Notes: generated by a model from the sequence alone, not told the origin. A DNA stretch of 64,000 nt from JANXVR01 sp034667405 (GCA_034667405.1 JAXDJX010000031.1:73388-137387); one strand, 5' to 3'; shown: positions 28,631 to 37,325, counted from the stretch's first letter. Numbers and translations are program-made.

Positions 28631-29733
28631 GCACCCCGGAAGTCGTGCTCGAACTCCGCACCGACCCCGGAGAGGTCGGCATGATCCGGGCCACCATCCG
28701 CTCGCCGGAGTGGACGCGGAACGCGTGGTACGCGGCCGAGGGCGTGCCGCTCCGCCAAGACGCGACACCCTTCGTTCCGCCCGCGCTCCTCGCAGCGATG
28801 CGACACCGGGCCAGGTTGGTCGTCGACGGCGACGTGTCACCACTGCTCCTATCGAACCTCCGGGCGATCCAGGCGATGTTCTGCGTCATGCGCCCGCGCT
28901 GGCGCGTGATCGACGTTCGCGCGACCCCGGGGAACCCGCGGGCGTCCGCCCCCGGAACGGCCGCGTTCATCTCTATGGGACTCGACTCGCTTTCGCTCGC
29001 CATCCGGAAAGGGGACGCGTTCAGCCACCTCTTGATGCTCCGGAGCTTCGGCTCGGAACCTCCGTTCGCGGCCGCGCGGGTCGAACGCGGTGCCCGAGAG
29101 CTGGCAGAACGCGACGGGAAGGGGTTCATCCTGCTGGATTCGAACCTCCGCGAACTGTCCCATCGTGTGGCGGACTGGAAGCGGTTCCACGGGGCCGGAT
29201 TGGCCGGTGCCGCGCACGCGCTGTCGCCCGTGATCGGGTCGGCCGTCGTCGCGTCCAGCATGTGGTTCATGGAGATGGTGTCGTATCCCTCCAACCCGCT
29301 TCTGGACCCGTTGTGGAGTTCGGAAGAGACGCGGATCGTCCACGAGGGGACCGAGCTGACCAGGACGGAGAAGGCGATCTCCATCGCGGGCGATGAGCTC
29401 GCGATGCGATACATCCACCCGTGTTTCCTCACAACCGGCGACGGATACAACTGCGGCCGATGCGGGAAGTGCCTGCGCACCATGGCGTGCCTCCGGGTCG
29501 CGGGAGTGGTTGGGGCTCCGGCGTTCGATCGTCCGCTAGACCTGGCGCTGTTGGCCTCGCAGCCGGGAACGGTCCCCGTCCTCGATGCGATCTATCGCGA
29601 ACAACTCTGGGGTGCGCTGACCTTCGCTCCGGGTGACACCGAACTCGCGGATGCCATCCGGGCGGCGATGGTGCCTCCCCGATCGAGGATCGAGCGGCTG
29701 CGACGGCAGGTGCAGAAGCGACGCGCCGTCTGA
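28627..29733 (+). CDS. PP-loop (QueC-like) ATPase-family enzyme, degenerate P-loop
   Basis: A 368-residue protein related to adenine-nucleotide alpha-hydrolases of the QueC/asparagine-synthase type. The expected SGGxDS loop is FISMGLDSLS, so the first Gly is replaced by Met. Later blocks match this uncharacterised family: AHALSPVIGSAVVASS, LLDPLWSSEETRIVHEG, RTEKA, and YNCGRCGKCLRTMAC, a Cys cluster likely to bind zinc. Such enzymes adenylate a carboxylate or amide. The frame is open to 28504, but GTG 28627 is preferred because it overlaps the stop of a leaderless mini-ORF and gives a normal N-terminus. The convergent hydrolase gene starts one base after the stop. Confidence 0.75.
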   Translation: MSTPEVVLELRTDPGEVGMIRATIRSPEWTRNAWYAAEGVPLRQDATPFVPPALLAAMRHRARLVVDGDVSPLLLSNLRAIQAMFCVMRPRWRVIDVRATPGNPRASAPGTAAFISMGLDSLSLAIRKGDAFSHLLMLRSFGSEPPFAAARVERGARELAERDGKGFILLDSNLRELSHRVADWKRFHGAGLAGAAHALSPVIGSAVVASSMWFMEMVSYPSNPLLDPLWSSEETRIVHEGTELTRTEKAISIAGDELAMRYIHPCFLTTGDGYNCGRCGKCLRTMACLRVAGVVGAPAFDRPLDLALLASQPGTVPVLDAIYREQLWGALTFAPGDTELADAIRAAMVPPRSRIERLRRQVQKRRAV

Positions 29734-30441
29734 TCAGGTCGTGAGGGTGGCGCCCATCGATGTGCGGAAGATCCCCGGCAATGACCCGGACGCTGCGAGT
29801 TTGCCGATCAACCGGTGCGTCCCTTCCGGGTGGGGATGCAGGACGACTCCGGGGAGACCTGCGAGGCGCTCGGCATGGAGACGGTCGAGCCGGTGCTGGA
29901 CGGCATAGTGGATGTGGATGGTGGTTCGGCCTCCAGCCCTCTTGACGTGAGGACGGACGTCGCGCCACGGCGCGCCTCCCGGAGCCGCCCTGAGCGAGCG
30001 GCTGCGATCGGCATGCCGCCTGTCTCGGTGCCTCAGACGGTTCCACCTATCCGTGAACGTGTACGGCGAGAACACGATCACTTCGTCCACTCCGCACAAG
30101 ACGCCGAACAAGATGGCGGCCATCCCTCCCGAGGAATTCCCCGCGAAGACCGTGCGGCCGACACCGAGACCGCCGATCAAGGCCGTGAGCCCTGCCGCCG
30201 CTTCCGGAACCGAGGGACCGAGTCCGTTGATGCCGCGGAGGTAACAGCACTTGTCCAGATCGCGCGCGAAGAGCCGCTTGGCATCCAGATCGCCGATCAA
30301 CCGGAAGAACTCCCACGAGGGGACGCCCATCGCGAAGATGATCCCGCCGAACGCCCCGATGAGCACATCTGACTCCGAACTCGCGTCCACGACGAACCCG
30401 CGCGTCTCATCGCGCAGCTGTGCTTCGAAGTCCCCCCTCAC
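29734..30441 (-). CDS. Putative alpha/beta-hydrolase-fold protein
   Basis: A 235-residue protein. GNSSGGMAAILFG around residues 100-112 is a GxSxG-type nucleophile elbow, and HPEGTHRLIGKL near the C-terminus could supply the His. The N-terminal part (DVLIGAFGGIIFAMGVPSWEF) fits the first strands of the fold. Similar proteins occur beside polysaccharide or PP-loop genes; convergent with the PP-loop gene with no gap. The GTG start has TAACAT seven bases upstream and no Shine-Dalgarno sequence, so it should be leaderless. Substrate unknown. Confidence 0.65.
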   Translation of the reverse strand: MRGDFEAQLRDETRGFVVDASSESDVLIGAFGGIIFAMGVPSWEFFRLIGDLDAKRLFARDLDKCCYLRGINGLGPSVPEAAAGLTALIGGLGVGRTVFAGNSSGGMAAILFGVLCGVDEVIVFSPYTFTDRWNRLRHRDRRHADRSRSLRAAPGGAPWRDVRPHVKRAGGRTTIHIHYAVQHRLDRLHAERLAGLPGVVLHPHPEGTHRLIGKLAASGSLPGIFRTSMGATLTT

Positions 30442-30448
30442 CGGCCCG

Positions 30449-30454
30449 ATGTTA
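30449..30454 (-). promoter_or_regulatory. Candidate -10 box TAACAT
   Basis: Ends seven bases before GTG 30441; overlaps the stop codon region of the L,D-transpeptidase gene upstream. Confidence 0.45.
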
Positions 30455-31225
30455 CTTCTGGATGGTGACCGGCGTGCCCATCGGCAGGCGCTTCAGCTTC
30501 TCCATGTCGGGGTTATACACACGAACGCATCCGTGGCTCACCTGCTGACCCTGATCGCTCGCGTTCGCCGTGCCGTGGATGGCCATCCGTCCGCCCCCCG
30601 GCCAATCGGTGAGCACCGTAGAGAAGCCCGACAGCCCGAGCGCGTACACCCCGTACGGTCCGAACGGACTCGCCTGCGGCACCTTCGCCCAGATGAAGTA
30701 GTGCCCGGGAGTCGTGGGCCATTGGGGCTGACCGACGCCGACGCTGAACCGATCGACGAGCTTGCCGTCCCGGTAGTGACGCAGGATCCGCTGCGAGAGA
30801 TCCACGACAACGCTGTCGCGAACCTTGGACAGGGTTACCTCGTCTTGCGGCACCCAGGCCGCAGCCTCGTTCGGCTTGGAACCGAGTTGGATGTGGAGCC
30901 ATGGGTCGCCCGCCGGCGTGCGATGTGTTCCGGTCACCAGGAAGGAGACTTGCTGCCCGAAGTCGTTCTTCGCGGGGAACGGCCACTGGATCCGAGCCGA
31001 GTTGAATGGCTGCCGGTTGACCAGGAGACTCGCCGTTTTGGCACGGGCGACGAAGGTTCCGTCGCCGAGGACCGGGTCGCTCCTCGCAGCCGGACTGGGC
31101 GAAACGGATACCGTCGGTGAAACGGGCGCGACGACCGGCGTCGGTGTCGGCGCAGGCGTCCCTGAACACGCGCCGGCAACGAGGCAACCAGCGAGCACGG
31201 CGACGATCAGGGTCTTCCTCGACAT
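30452..31225 (-). CDS. L,D-transpeptidase (YkuD) lipoprotein
   Basis: A 257-residue exported peptidoglycan cross-linking enzyme. The signal peptide (LIVAVLAGCLVAGAC) ends in a lipobox-like AGAC, so it is probably a lipoprotein. A Pro/Thr/Ser linker follows, then an SH3-like region (residues 50-120) and the YkuD domain. The YkuD domain carries AIHGTANASDQGQQVSHGCV, giving the catalytic His and the SHGC Cys nucleophile. It forms 3-3 cross-links or attaches proteins to the wall. ATG 31225 has GATAAT six bases upstream, so it is likely leaderless; the frame upstream overlaps tRNA-Leu and is not coding. Confidence 0.92.
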   Translation of the reverse strand: MSRKTLIVAVLAGCLVAGACSGTPAPTPTPVVAPVSPTVSVSPSPAARSDPVLGDGTFVARAKTASLLVNRQPFNSARIQWPFPAKNDFGQQVSFLVTGTHRTPAGDPWLHIQLGSKPNEAAAWVPQDEVTLSKVRDSVVVDLSQRILRHYRDGKLVDRFSVGVGQPQWPTTPGHYFIWAKVPQASPFGPYGVYALGLSGFSTVLTDWPGGGRMAIHGTANASDQGQQVSHGCVRVYNPDMEKLKRLPMGTPVTIQK

Positions 31226-31231
31226 AGGCCC

Positions 31232-31237
31232 ATTATC
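31232..31237 (-). promoter_or_regulatory. Candidate -10 box GATAAT
   Basis: Ends six bases before ATG 31225 of the L,D-transpeptidase gene; no Shine-Dalgarno sequence. Confidence 0.5.
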
Positions 31238-31277
31238 GGCGCATCTGGGCCGAACTAGACCGGTAGTCTTACCGGGC

Positions 31278-31362
31278 GCGAGAGTGGCGGAATCTGGCAG
31301 ACGCGCTGGGGTTAGGTCCCAGTGCCCGCAAGGGCGTGGGGGTTCAAATCCCCCCTCTCGCA
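31278..31362 (+). tRNA. tRNA-Leu (UAG)
   Basis: An 85-base class II tRNA with acceptor GCGAGAG/CTCTCGC, anticodon arm CTGGGGTTAGGTCCCAG (anticodon TAG), a long variable arm (TGCCCGCAAGGGCGT) and T-arm GGGGGTTCAAATCCCCC. CCA is not encoded. A -10 box TAGTCT (31264-31269) ends eight bases upstream. Confidence 0.97.
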
Positions 31363-31396
31363 CCGATCCTCAAAGGACGCCATGCAAAGATGAACC

Positions 31397-31780
31397 GTGA
31401 TGCCCCGGAAGAAGGCTGACGCCCGAGACCTGACGTCGCCGTTCGATAGACGATGGCGGTGGCTCGCTCACCCGATCTTCCTGGCGTCGGTCGCCACACT
31501 CGCGATCAACGACCACGTGCTCAAGGGGCACTACCCGAGTTGGTGGACGGGGAAGCTTAGTGACATCGCCGGCGTGGTCGTCGTCGGCATGCTGGCTGCG
31601 GTGCTACTCGGAGTGCGTCGAGGTCTCCTCCTCACCGGCACCGGCTTCGTGCTCCTCAAGACGATCTCAGGGGTGGGAGGGAAGCCCGTACTCGATGCGA
31701 CCGACCTGGTGGCGGTCGTATTCCTCATCCCGATCGCCTCGTGCTCGGGCCTCTCCATCGGAGCGGAAATGGACCCTTGA
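31397..31780 (+). CDS. Membrane protein of unknown function (WWTGKLSD type)
   Basis: A 127-residue protein with three or four hydrophobic segments (about residues 25-42, 58-72, 78-92 and 102-118). The sequence HYPSWWTGKLSDIAGVVVVGM matches a pattern seen in small integral membrane proteins of several phyla, without known function. The start is GTG 31397 or ATG 31400; neither has a Shine-Dalgarno sequence. It is followed 29 bases later by a second membrane protein, likely in the same operon. Confidence 0.7.
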   Translation: MMPRKKADARDLTSPFDRRWRWLAHPIFLASVATLAINDHVLKGHYPSWWTGKLSDIAGVVVVGMLAAVLLGVRRGLLLTGTGFVLLKTISGVGGKPVLDATDLVAVVFLIPIASCSGLSIGAEMDP

Positions 31781-31809
31781 AGGGTCGAGGCCGGAATCTC
31801 GACGGCCGC

Positions 31810-32718
31810 ATGCCAGATCGGTGGACTGGGATGTCAGCCGGCCTCCCACTCGTCGGAGCGATCCTTGCAGTCGTCACCTCTACTGCCACCAGTTGTGCGC
31901 CTCGTTCGGCAGTCACCCGGGTGGCCGGCGATGGCGCGACGTTGTACGCATTCGTCAACCGCGGGTGGGAGAGCGGAACGTGGGCGCGAAGCGTCGACGA
32001 AGGTCGATCGTGGGGACCCGGCAGCGCACCCGTAGGTCTCACGTCCGAACCGTCCCGCAGTCCGTTTATAGATCCGGGTCCGAGCGGACCGGAAGAGGCA
32101 TGCGCGCTCGATGGGACCTGCTGGCGCCTTCGCGACCAGCGCACCATCGAGCGCTTGTCACCCGGCGGTAACTGGGTTGAGGAGTTCCAGCTTAGCGATG
32201 CCCAGTATCGAGGGATCTCGACCGGCTGCGTTGGGGGCCACATCGGGATCCTGGGGTCGATCGCGGTTGCGGAGGGTGCTAGCCACAGCACCGTTGTAGC
32301 CAGCTACGGCGCCAACGGGGTCCTCCTGCGCGAAGACGACGGGCGATGGGTTTCGAAGCGCGTTCTCTCCGCGGGACCGTTCGGCAACATGGCTAGTGGC
32401 AAGGTGGGGTTCTTCGCGATGCTGCTCTTCGGACCGATCCTCGCTATCGCGATGTTGCTCTTCGGTCGCCGCCGTTGGCCGTCATGGCGTCGCGGACTCG
32501 CCGTGATCGGGACGGGGTGGCTCATCACTATCACAGCACTGGGTGTGATCGGGTTCCTGGCCGGACCCGACATCAATCCAGCCCACCTCATCGGCAGAGC
32601 AGCGATAGCCGGCGCGGTCGTGACCGCCATCGCAGCCACCGTTGTCGCCCGAAGACCGCTGCCATCGGCGGCAGCTGGGCCGGGGCCGCTGATCCCCAAC
32701 CGACCCGATCGCGGGTGA
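31810..32718 (+). CDS. Exported BNR-like/membrane protein
   Basis: A 302-residue protein. Residues 8-30 are a signal or anchor ending in TATSCAP, a possible lipobox. The outer part has WARSVDEGRSWGP, an Asp-box (BNR) motif of sialidase-like propellers, but at most one or two repeats. The C-terminal third has three membrane helices (MLLFGPILAIAMLLFG, GTGWLITITALGVIGFLAG, AAIAGAVVTAIAATVVA). ATG 31810 is chosen for its positive N-terminus; ATG 31831 is possible. Its pairing with the upstream membrane protein suggests a joint role at the cell surface, unknown. Confidence 0.65.
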   Translation: MPDRWTGMSAGLPLVGAILAVVTSTATSCAPRSAVTRVAGDGATLYAFVNRGWESGTWARSVDEGRSWGPGSAPVGLTSEPSRSPFIDPGPSGPEEACALDGTCWRLRDQRTIERLSPGGNWVEEFQLSDAQYRGISTGCVGGHIGILGSIAVAEGASHSTVVASYGANGVLLREDDGRWVSKRVLSAGPFGNMASGKVGFFAMLLFGPILAIAMLLFGRRRWPSWRRGLAVIGTGWLITITALGVIGFLAGPDINPAHLIGRAAIAGAVVTAIAATVVARRPLPSAAAGPGPLIPNRPDRG

Positions 32719-32769
32719 GCGCCCGCGTCTGCCGTGCCGAACGATGCGGTACTGCCGGCCGTGGTTCGA

Positions 32770-34062
32770 CTAGGTTCGTGCCGGGACATCCTTCGTACCG
32801 TCCCGCGCGGCGTGCTTCGCGCGCTTCTCCGCGTACATGAGGCTGTCGGCCGCCTCCATGAGCTCTTGGACCGCAGACGGATTACCCGGGTCGAACTCGG
32901 TGATACCAACGGAGAACGCCAACTGATAGGGCTGCGTCGGTTCGACGTTCCGGCGAGAGGTCACCTCGCGGAGGCGGCCCAAAGCGATCTTCGCCCCTGG
33001 ATCCTCCGACGTAGCCAGGAGCACACAGAACTCGTCTCCCCCGACGCGGCCGATCAGGTCGGAGTCGCGGAAGGTCGCCGCCATGATGTCGGCCGTTTCC
33101 CGCAACATCCGGTCCCCCGCGGCATGGCCCAGGGAGTCGTTCACGGTCTTCAGGTTATCCAGGTCCATGAACAATAGGGCCACCGGCTCACCGACACGCG
33201 CGGCCAGGCGCAGCTGGTGCTCGGCTACCGCGAGGAAGCCACGGCGGTTGAGCAGGCCGGTAAGTTCGTCCACGGTCGCCATACGCCGCAGCTCCTTCTG
33301 AAGGTCCGAGAGTTTGGCCCCCGTCTCGACCAGCACGCGGCCAAGTTCGCCTATCTCGTCCGGATCGTCGTCGGCGTCCAGCAACGGCTCACCGCGCTCC
33401 AGTCGACGGGCGTTCTCCTCGATGCGCGAGATACGGGAGACGACGCGCTCGGCGGAGAGGAACACGACGGCGAGCGCGAAGAGCACCGAACCCGGTGTCC
33501 CCAGCACGGCTAGGAGGAAGGCGAAATGGCGGGCCTGTTCCAAACTCACCAGGCGTGCCTGCAAGATCGCGGTCTCCTGGGTGCTCAGGTCGCCCAGGAC
33601 CGAGCGGATCGTATCCATAAGGCCTTTGCCTTCGTCCATGTTCGAGACCAGCGCCGCGTGATCGGTGCGTTCGGTCAACGGGGCGAAGCGCTGGAGTTCG
33701 ACCAGCGCCGTGAGCCTGTCGGTGACCAGGAACTGCATCCGCCGGAGTCGTGAGGCTTCGTCCGGGTTCCCTGCCGTGAGAGAGGCGAGTCGGCTGAGGT
33801 CACCGTGGACCGCTTCCGCACCTCGTTCGTAGGGCGAAAGGTAGGCGCGATCACCGGTGAGGAGGAACCCTCGGGTGCCTGTTTCGGCATCTACGAGGTC
33901 GGTGAGCACGGCGTCGATCTCATGCTGCACCGCGTAGGCGTGCTGGGTTGCTTGGAGGGCGGTGCCGGATCTCCGCTCCGCGAGGAACGCGACGGAGGCC
34001 GATGCGAGCAAGACGGCGACCGGGAAGGCCATGATCGTGATGACCTTCCCTCGGAGCGACAT
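32770..34062 (-). CDS. Membrane diguanylate cyclase (CHASE3-HAMP-GGDEF)
   Basis: A 430-residue protein. It has a first membrane helix (about residues 7-27), an outer CHASE3-like helical sensor (DAVLTDLVDAETGTRGFLLTGD is its hallmark), a second helix (about 177-203), a HAMP-like linker, and a GGDEF domain with intact RVGGDEF near residue 347. An RDSD inhibitory site lies exactly five residues before GGDEF. It makes cyclic di-GMP in response to an external signal. Twelve bases after the histidine kinase gene upstream, so in one operon. Confidence 0.93.
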   Translation of the reverse strand: MSLRGKVITIMAFPVAVLLASASVAFLAERRSGTALQATQHAYAVQHEIDAVLTDLVDAETGTRGFLLTGDRAYLSPYERGAEAVHGDLSRLASLTAGNPDEASRLRRMQFLVTDRLTALVELQRFAPLTERTDHAALVSNMDEGKGLMDTIRSVLGDLSTQETAILQARLVSLEQARHFAFLLAVLGTPGSVLFALAVVFLSAERVVSRISRIEENARRLERGEPLLDADDDPDEIGELGRVLVETGAKLSDLQKELRRMATVDELTGLLNRRGFLAVAEHQLRLAARVGEPVALLFMDLDNLKTVNDSLGHAAGDRMLRETADIMAATFRDSDLIGRVGGDEFCVLLATSEDPGAKIALGRLREVTSRRNVEPTQPYQLAFSVGITEFDPGNPSAVQELMEAADSLMYAEKRAKHAARDGTKDVPART

Positions 34063-34074
34063 CAGCCATCACCT

Positions 34075-35217
34075 CTAGACGGCACGAAGTTGGCCTTCCT
34101 GTGCGGGTGGTGGCTCGCCGGACACGGTGCCGGGGAGCCACACGACGAACCTGGCTCCCCCACCCACGCGATCCTCCACATGGGCCGAACCACCGTGCAG
34201 TTCGGCGAACCGCTTCACGAGACTCAGACCGATCCCCACGCCCTTGCCCCCGGCGTCGGGGCCCTGGCGGAATGGATCGAAGACCACGACCCGCAGGTCG
34301 TCGGGGATGCCCGGCCCTTCGTCCTCGACGGCAAGTTCGATGCCGTCAGCGCGCGCCGTTACCCGTACGCGGACCGGAGTGGCCGGCGGCGTGTGCTTGG
34401 CGGCATTCAGGAGGAGGTTCTCGATGATGCGTTCGACCTTGACCGCATCGACGGCGACGAGAACCGAATCGGCGTCGATCCTCACCGGATGGCCGTCGAG
34501 CGAGCTGGATTCGCGCGCTATCCGGCGCGCGATGGCGCCGACATCTGTTGACTCCCTGTCCGGTTGGAGCTGACCGCGATCCAATCGATCCAGGTCCAGG
34601 AGATCGTCCACCAGCCGGTCCATCTTCCGGCCGCTCTGTTCGATCATCGAATACAGGCTCTCGTGCTCCTCCGGAGTGAGCACCAGCTGCGCCTCGCGAC
34701 GCAGGGTCTGCATGGCGCCGAGGATCGCCGCCAGCGGACTCTTCAGGTCGTGGGAGACGGCGTGCAGGAGGGTGTCCTTGACGGCGTTCAGATGGCGAAG
34801 CTCGTTGGCGGCGCGCCGCTCGAGATCCAGACGAACCTGCTGTGCGTCCACCGCATCTCGCAAGGTCGACAAGATCCACACCACGAACACTAGGACCAGG
34901 AGCTGAACCCCTCCGTCCCAGTAGGGGACTACCCCGTGATCGTGGGTGGCGGCGAGGTCGGCGAGAACGACCGCTGCTGTCGAGAGGGTCGCGAGGGCCA
35001 CACCCGCCCTTCCACCGAGATTCCAGGTCACGAGAACGACCGGCATCAAGGAGAACAGGGCGAGCGTCAGCTTGGCGCCGGTCGCGAACTCGACAAGGCC
35101 GACCGCCACCGCGAACGTGACCCCCAAGATGTAGACGAGCATCGGAGGGCGTCCATCGAAGAAGCCTTGCGTGGGCAGCACTCCACGCCGGCTCAGGGCA
35201 GCGTCGGATGGATCCAT
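34075..35217 (-). CDS. Membrane sensor histidine kinase
   Basis: A 380-residue kinase with four N-terminal membrane helices (about residues 25-120) that resemble the MASE/DUF4118-type integral sensors. A short coiled coil follows, then HisKA (LLHAVSHDLKSPLAAI; His is the phospho-acceptor) and HATPase (LLLNAAKHTP, DEGPGIPDD, GVGIGLSLVKR). No response regulator is adjacent; the partner encoded next is a membrane diguanylate cyclase without a receiver, so the target is unknown. ATG 35217 has no clear Shine-Dalgarno sequence; ATG 35142 is an alternative. Confidence 0.9.
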   Translation of the reverse strand: MDPSDAALSRRGVLPTQGFFDGRPPMLVYILGVTFAVAVGLVEFATGAKLTLALFSLMPVVLVTWNLGGRAGVALATLSTAAVVLADLAATHDHGVVPYWDGGVQLLVLVFVVWILSTLRDAVDAQQVRLDLERRAANELRHLNAVKDTLLHAVSHDLKSPLAAILGAMQTLRREAQLVLTPEEHESLYSMIEQSGRKMDRLVDDLLDLDRLDRGQLQPDRESTDVGAIARRIARESSSLDGHPVRIDADSVLVAVDAVKVERIIENLLLNAAKHTPPATPVRVRVTARADGIELAVEDEGPGIPDDLRVVVFDPFRQGPDAGGKGVGIGLSLVKRFAELHGGSAHVEDRVGGGARFVVWLPGTVSGEPPPAQEGQLRAV

Positions 35218-35243
35218 GCTTGAAGGGTCGGCGCCCTCGGAGG

Positions 35244-35852
35244 TTACCTTGAGGGAAGCAGCACTTCGGCCAAGGCTCTGAAGGCACGCCCGCGGTGACT
35301 GATGCGGTCCTTCTGCTGGTCGGTGAGCTCGGCCATGGTCACATCCCAGCCACTGGGGACGAAGATCGGGTCGTACCCGAACCCCCCCTCGCCCCTGCGT
35401 TTGGGGATCAACTCCCCCTCACAGGCGCCCTCAGCGTGCAGTTCCTCTCCCCCGGGCCAGGCGATAGCGGCCACGCAGCGATAGCGCGCCGTCCGCCCCC
35501 CTCTGGGAACCCCTCGAAGCGCCTGCATGAGCGCCGCCAAGTTCTCTTCGTCTGAGGCGTGCTCCCCGGCGTAGCGGGCACTGCGAGGTCCGGGTTTTCC
35601 GCCCAGTGCGTCGACCTCGATGCCGGAGTCATCGGCCATGGCGGGGACCTGAAGTGCCTCGGCCACGGCGCGGGCTTTGAGGAGCGCGTTCTCGAGGTAT
35701 GTCTCGCCGGTTTCCTCGACATCGGGGAATCGTGCCGGGTCGCCGGTCTCGACGCTCATCCAGGTGGTCGGCCAGTCGGCACAGACCCGAGCCAGCTCGC
35801 GGAGCTTGTGCGGGTTGTGTGAGGCGATGGCGATCCGTTCGGGGAACGCCAC
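35244..35852 (-). CDS. rdgB: XTP/dITP diphosphatase (RdgB/HAM1)
   Basis: A 202-residue non-canonical purine NTP pyrophosphatase that cleans dITP, XTP and ITP from the pool. Signatures: IASHNPHKLREL at the N-terminus (normally SxNxxK), EETGETYLENALLKARA, MADDSGIEVDALGGKPGPRSARY and EGGFGYDPIFVP. The GTG start lies one base after the rph stop. Last gene of the murI-MBL-rph-rdgB operon, the same order as in mycobacteria. Confidence 0.96.
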   Translation of the reverse strand: MAFPERIAIASHNPHKLRELARVCADWPTTWMSVETGDPARFPDVEETGETYLENALLKARAVAEALQVPAMADDSGIEVDALGGKPGPRSARYAGEHASDEENLAALMQALRGVPRGGRTARYRCVAAIAWPGGEELHAEGACEGELIPKRRGEGGFGYDPIFVPSGWDVTMAELTDQQKDRISHRGRAFRALAEVLLPSR

Positions 35853-35853
35853 G

Positions 35854-36576
35854 TCAGGCCTTGGCGAGCGCCTCGTGCTGGACGCGGGTCAGCTCGGTGA
35901 TCCCGGCGGCCGCCAGGTCGACGAGCAAATCCAGATCCCCGCGCGCGAACGGCTCTCCTTCGGCCGTCCCCTGCACCTCGACGAACGCACCGCTGCCCGT
36001 CATCACGACGTTGAAGTCCACCTGCGCGCCGGCATCCTCGTCGTAGCACAGATCCAACCGCGCCTCCCCGTCGACGATGCCGACGCTCACGGCGGCTACC
36101 GAATCGGTGATGACATCGTCGGCGATCTTTCCCGCGTCCACCAACCCGCGAACCGCGATCATCATGGCGATGTAGCCGCCCGTGATGGATGCCGTTCTGG
36201 TGCCGGCATCGGCCTGGAGCACGTCGCAATCTAACGTGATGGTTCGTTCGCCGAGCTTGCGCAGGTCGGTCACGCTGCGCAGGGACCGGCCGATGAGTCG
36301 CTGGATCTCTTGGGTTCTCCCCCCGGGGCGGCCCTTGTTGACCTCGCGAGGCGAGCGCTCGTTGGTGGAGGCGGGCAGCATCGAGTATTCGCCGGTGACC
36401 CAGCCTTTGCCGGTGCCCTTGAGCCAGCGGGGTGCGTCCTCACTGACGCTCGCCGAGCAGAGCACGCGCGTTCGCCCCATCGAGATGAGGATCGAGCCTG
36501 CGGCCCATTCCTGGAAACCGAGTTCGTAGGAGACCGGCCGAAGTTCGTCGGCGGCGCGTCCATCGGGGCGGATCAC
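35854..36576 (-). CDS. rph: Ribonuclease PH
   Basis: A 240-residue phosphorolytic 3'-5' exonuclease that trims tRNA 3' ends. It starts VIRPDGRAADELRPV and contains GRTRVLCSASV, GWVTGEYSMLPAS, GRTQEIQRLIGRSLR and TLDCDVLQADAGTRTASI, all typical. GTG 36576 overlaps the stop of the MBL gene by four bases; a longer open frame upstream is in another gene. Confidence 0.97.
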   Translation of the reverse strand: MIRPDGRAADELRPVSYELGFQEWAAGSILISMGRTRVLCSASVSEDAPRWLKGTGKGWVTGEYSMLPASTNERSPREVNKGRPGGRTQEIQRLIGRSLRSVTDLRKLGERTITLDCDVLQADAGTRTASITGGYIAMMIAVRGLVDAGKIADDVITDSVAAVSVGIVDGEARLDLCYDEDAGAQVDFNVVMTGSGAFVEVQGTAEGEPFARGDLDLLVDLAAAGITELTRVQHEALAKA

Positions 36577-37325
36577 TTCCGGATCTCCACCACGGCACCC
36601 TCGCGTGCAACGTCCACCGGGCCGGCGAACGTGCTTGCACCCTCGACGCCGGAGATATGCGGATCGAGGGTAGGCAGGATGTGGGTGAGGAGGAGCCGCT
36701 TCGCGCCGGCCGCCGTGGCGTGCTCGCCGGCCTGCCCTGCGCTCATGTGGAACGGGAACTTCCGACTCGCCTCCTGATACGTGGCCTCGCAGAGGAAGAG
36801 GTCGGCATCCCGCGCGAGCTCGACCACTGCCGGAGCAGGACCGGTGTCGCCCGAATAGGCCAGCACGACGCCGTCCGCCTCGATGCGGTATCCGACCGCC
36901 TGCACGCCGATGTGCTCCATGGGGAATACCGATATGTGGAACGGTCCGACGTCGAAGACATCCCCCGCCTCCGCATCGGTGAAGGCGAACGCCTGGCGCA
37001 TCACGTCCAGACCACCCTCCGACACGAGCAGGCACGCTTCCTCCACGAAATCCGGGGGTGAGTAGAACGGCAAGCCCGGCTTACCCAGGCCGCCGTAATG
37101 ACGGGCGTAGAACGCAGACACGGTGTCCACGAAATGGTCCGCGTGCCCGTGGCTGATGAGTACCGCGGTGATGTCATCGATCTGGATATGCCGCTGGAGG
37201 TTCGCGAAGGTCCCACTGCCCGCGTCCATCCAGAGATGGGATCCATCGTGGCTCACCAGGTAGCCACAGTTCGCTTGGCCCGGACCGGGCCAAGTACCGC
37301 TCGCCCCGAGCACCGTCAGTTCCAC
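36573..37325 (-). CDS. Metallo-beta-lactamase-fold hydrolase (Rv1339-like)
   Basis: A 250-residue MBL-fold protein with the dinuclear zinc motif SHGHADHFVD, AYSGDTGPAP, CEATYQE, and LLLTHILP. Its place between murI and rph equals that of M. tuberculosis Rv1339, which has been reported as an atypical class II-like cAMP phosphodiesterase; by sequence it also resembles tRNase Z-type and PDE enzymes. GTG 37325 overlaps the murI 3' end by ten bases. Cyclic-nucleotide activity is an inference from synteny. Confidence 0.88.
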   Translation of the reverse strand: MELTVLGASGTWPGPGQANCGYLVSHDGSHLWMDAGSGTFANLQRHIQIDDITAVLISHGHADHFVDTVSAFYARHYGGLGKPGLPFYSPPDFVEEACLLVSEGGLDVMRQAFAFTDAEAGDVFDVGPFHISVFPMEHIGVQAVGYRIEADGVVLAYSGDTGPAPAVVELARDADLFLCEATYQEASRKFPFHMSAGQAGEHATAAGAKRLLLTHILPTLDPHISGVEGASTFAGPVDVAREGAVVEIRK

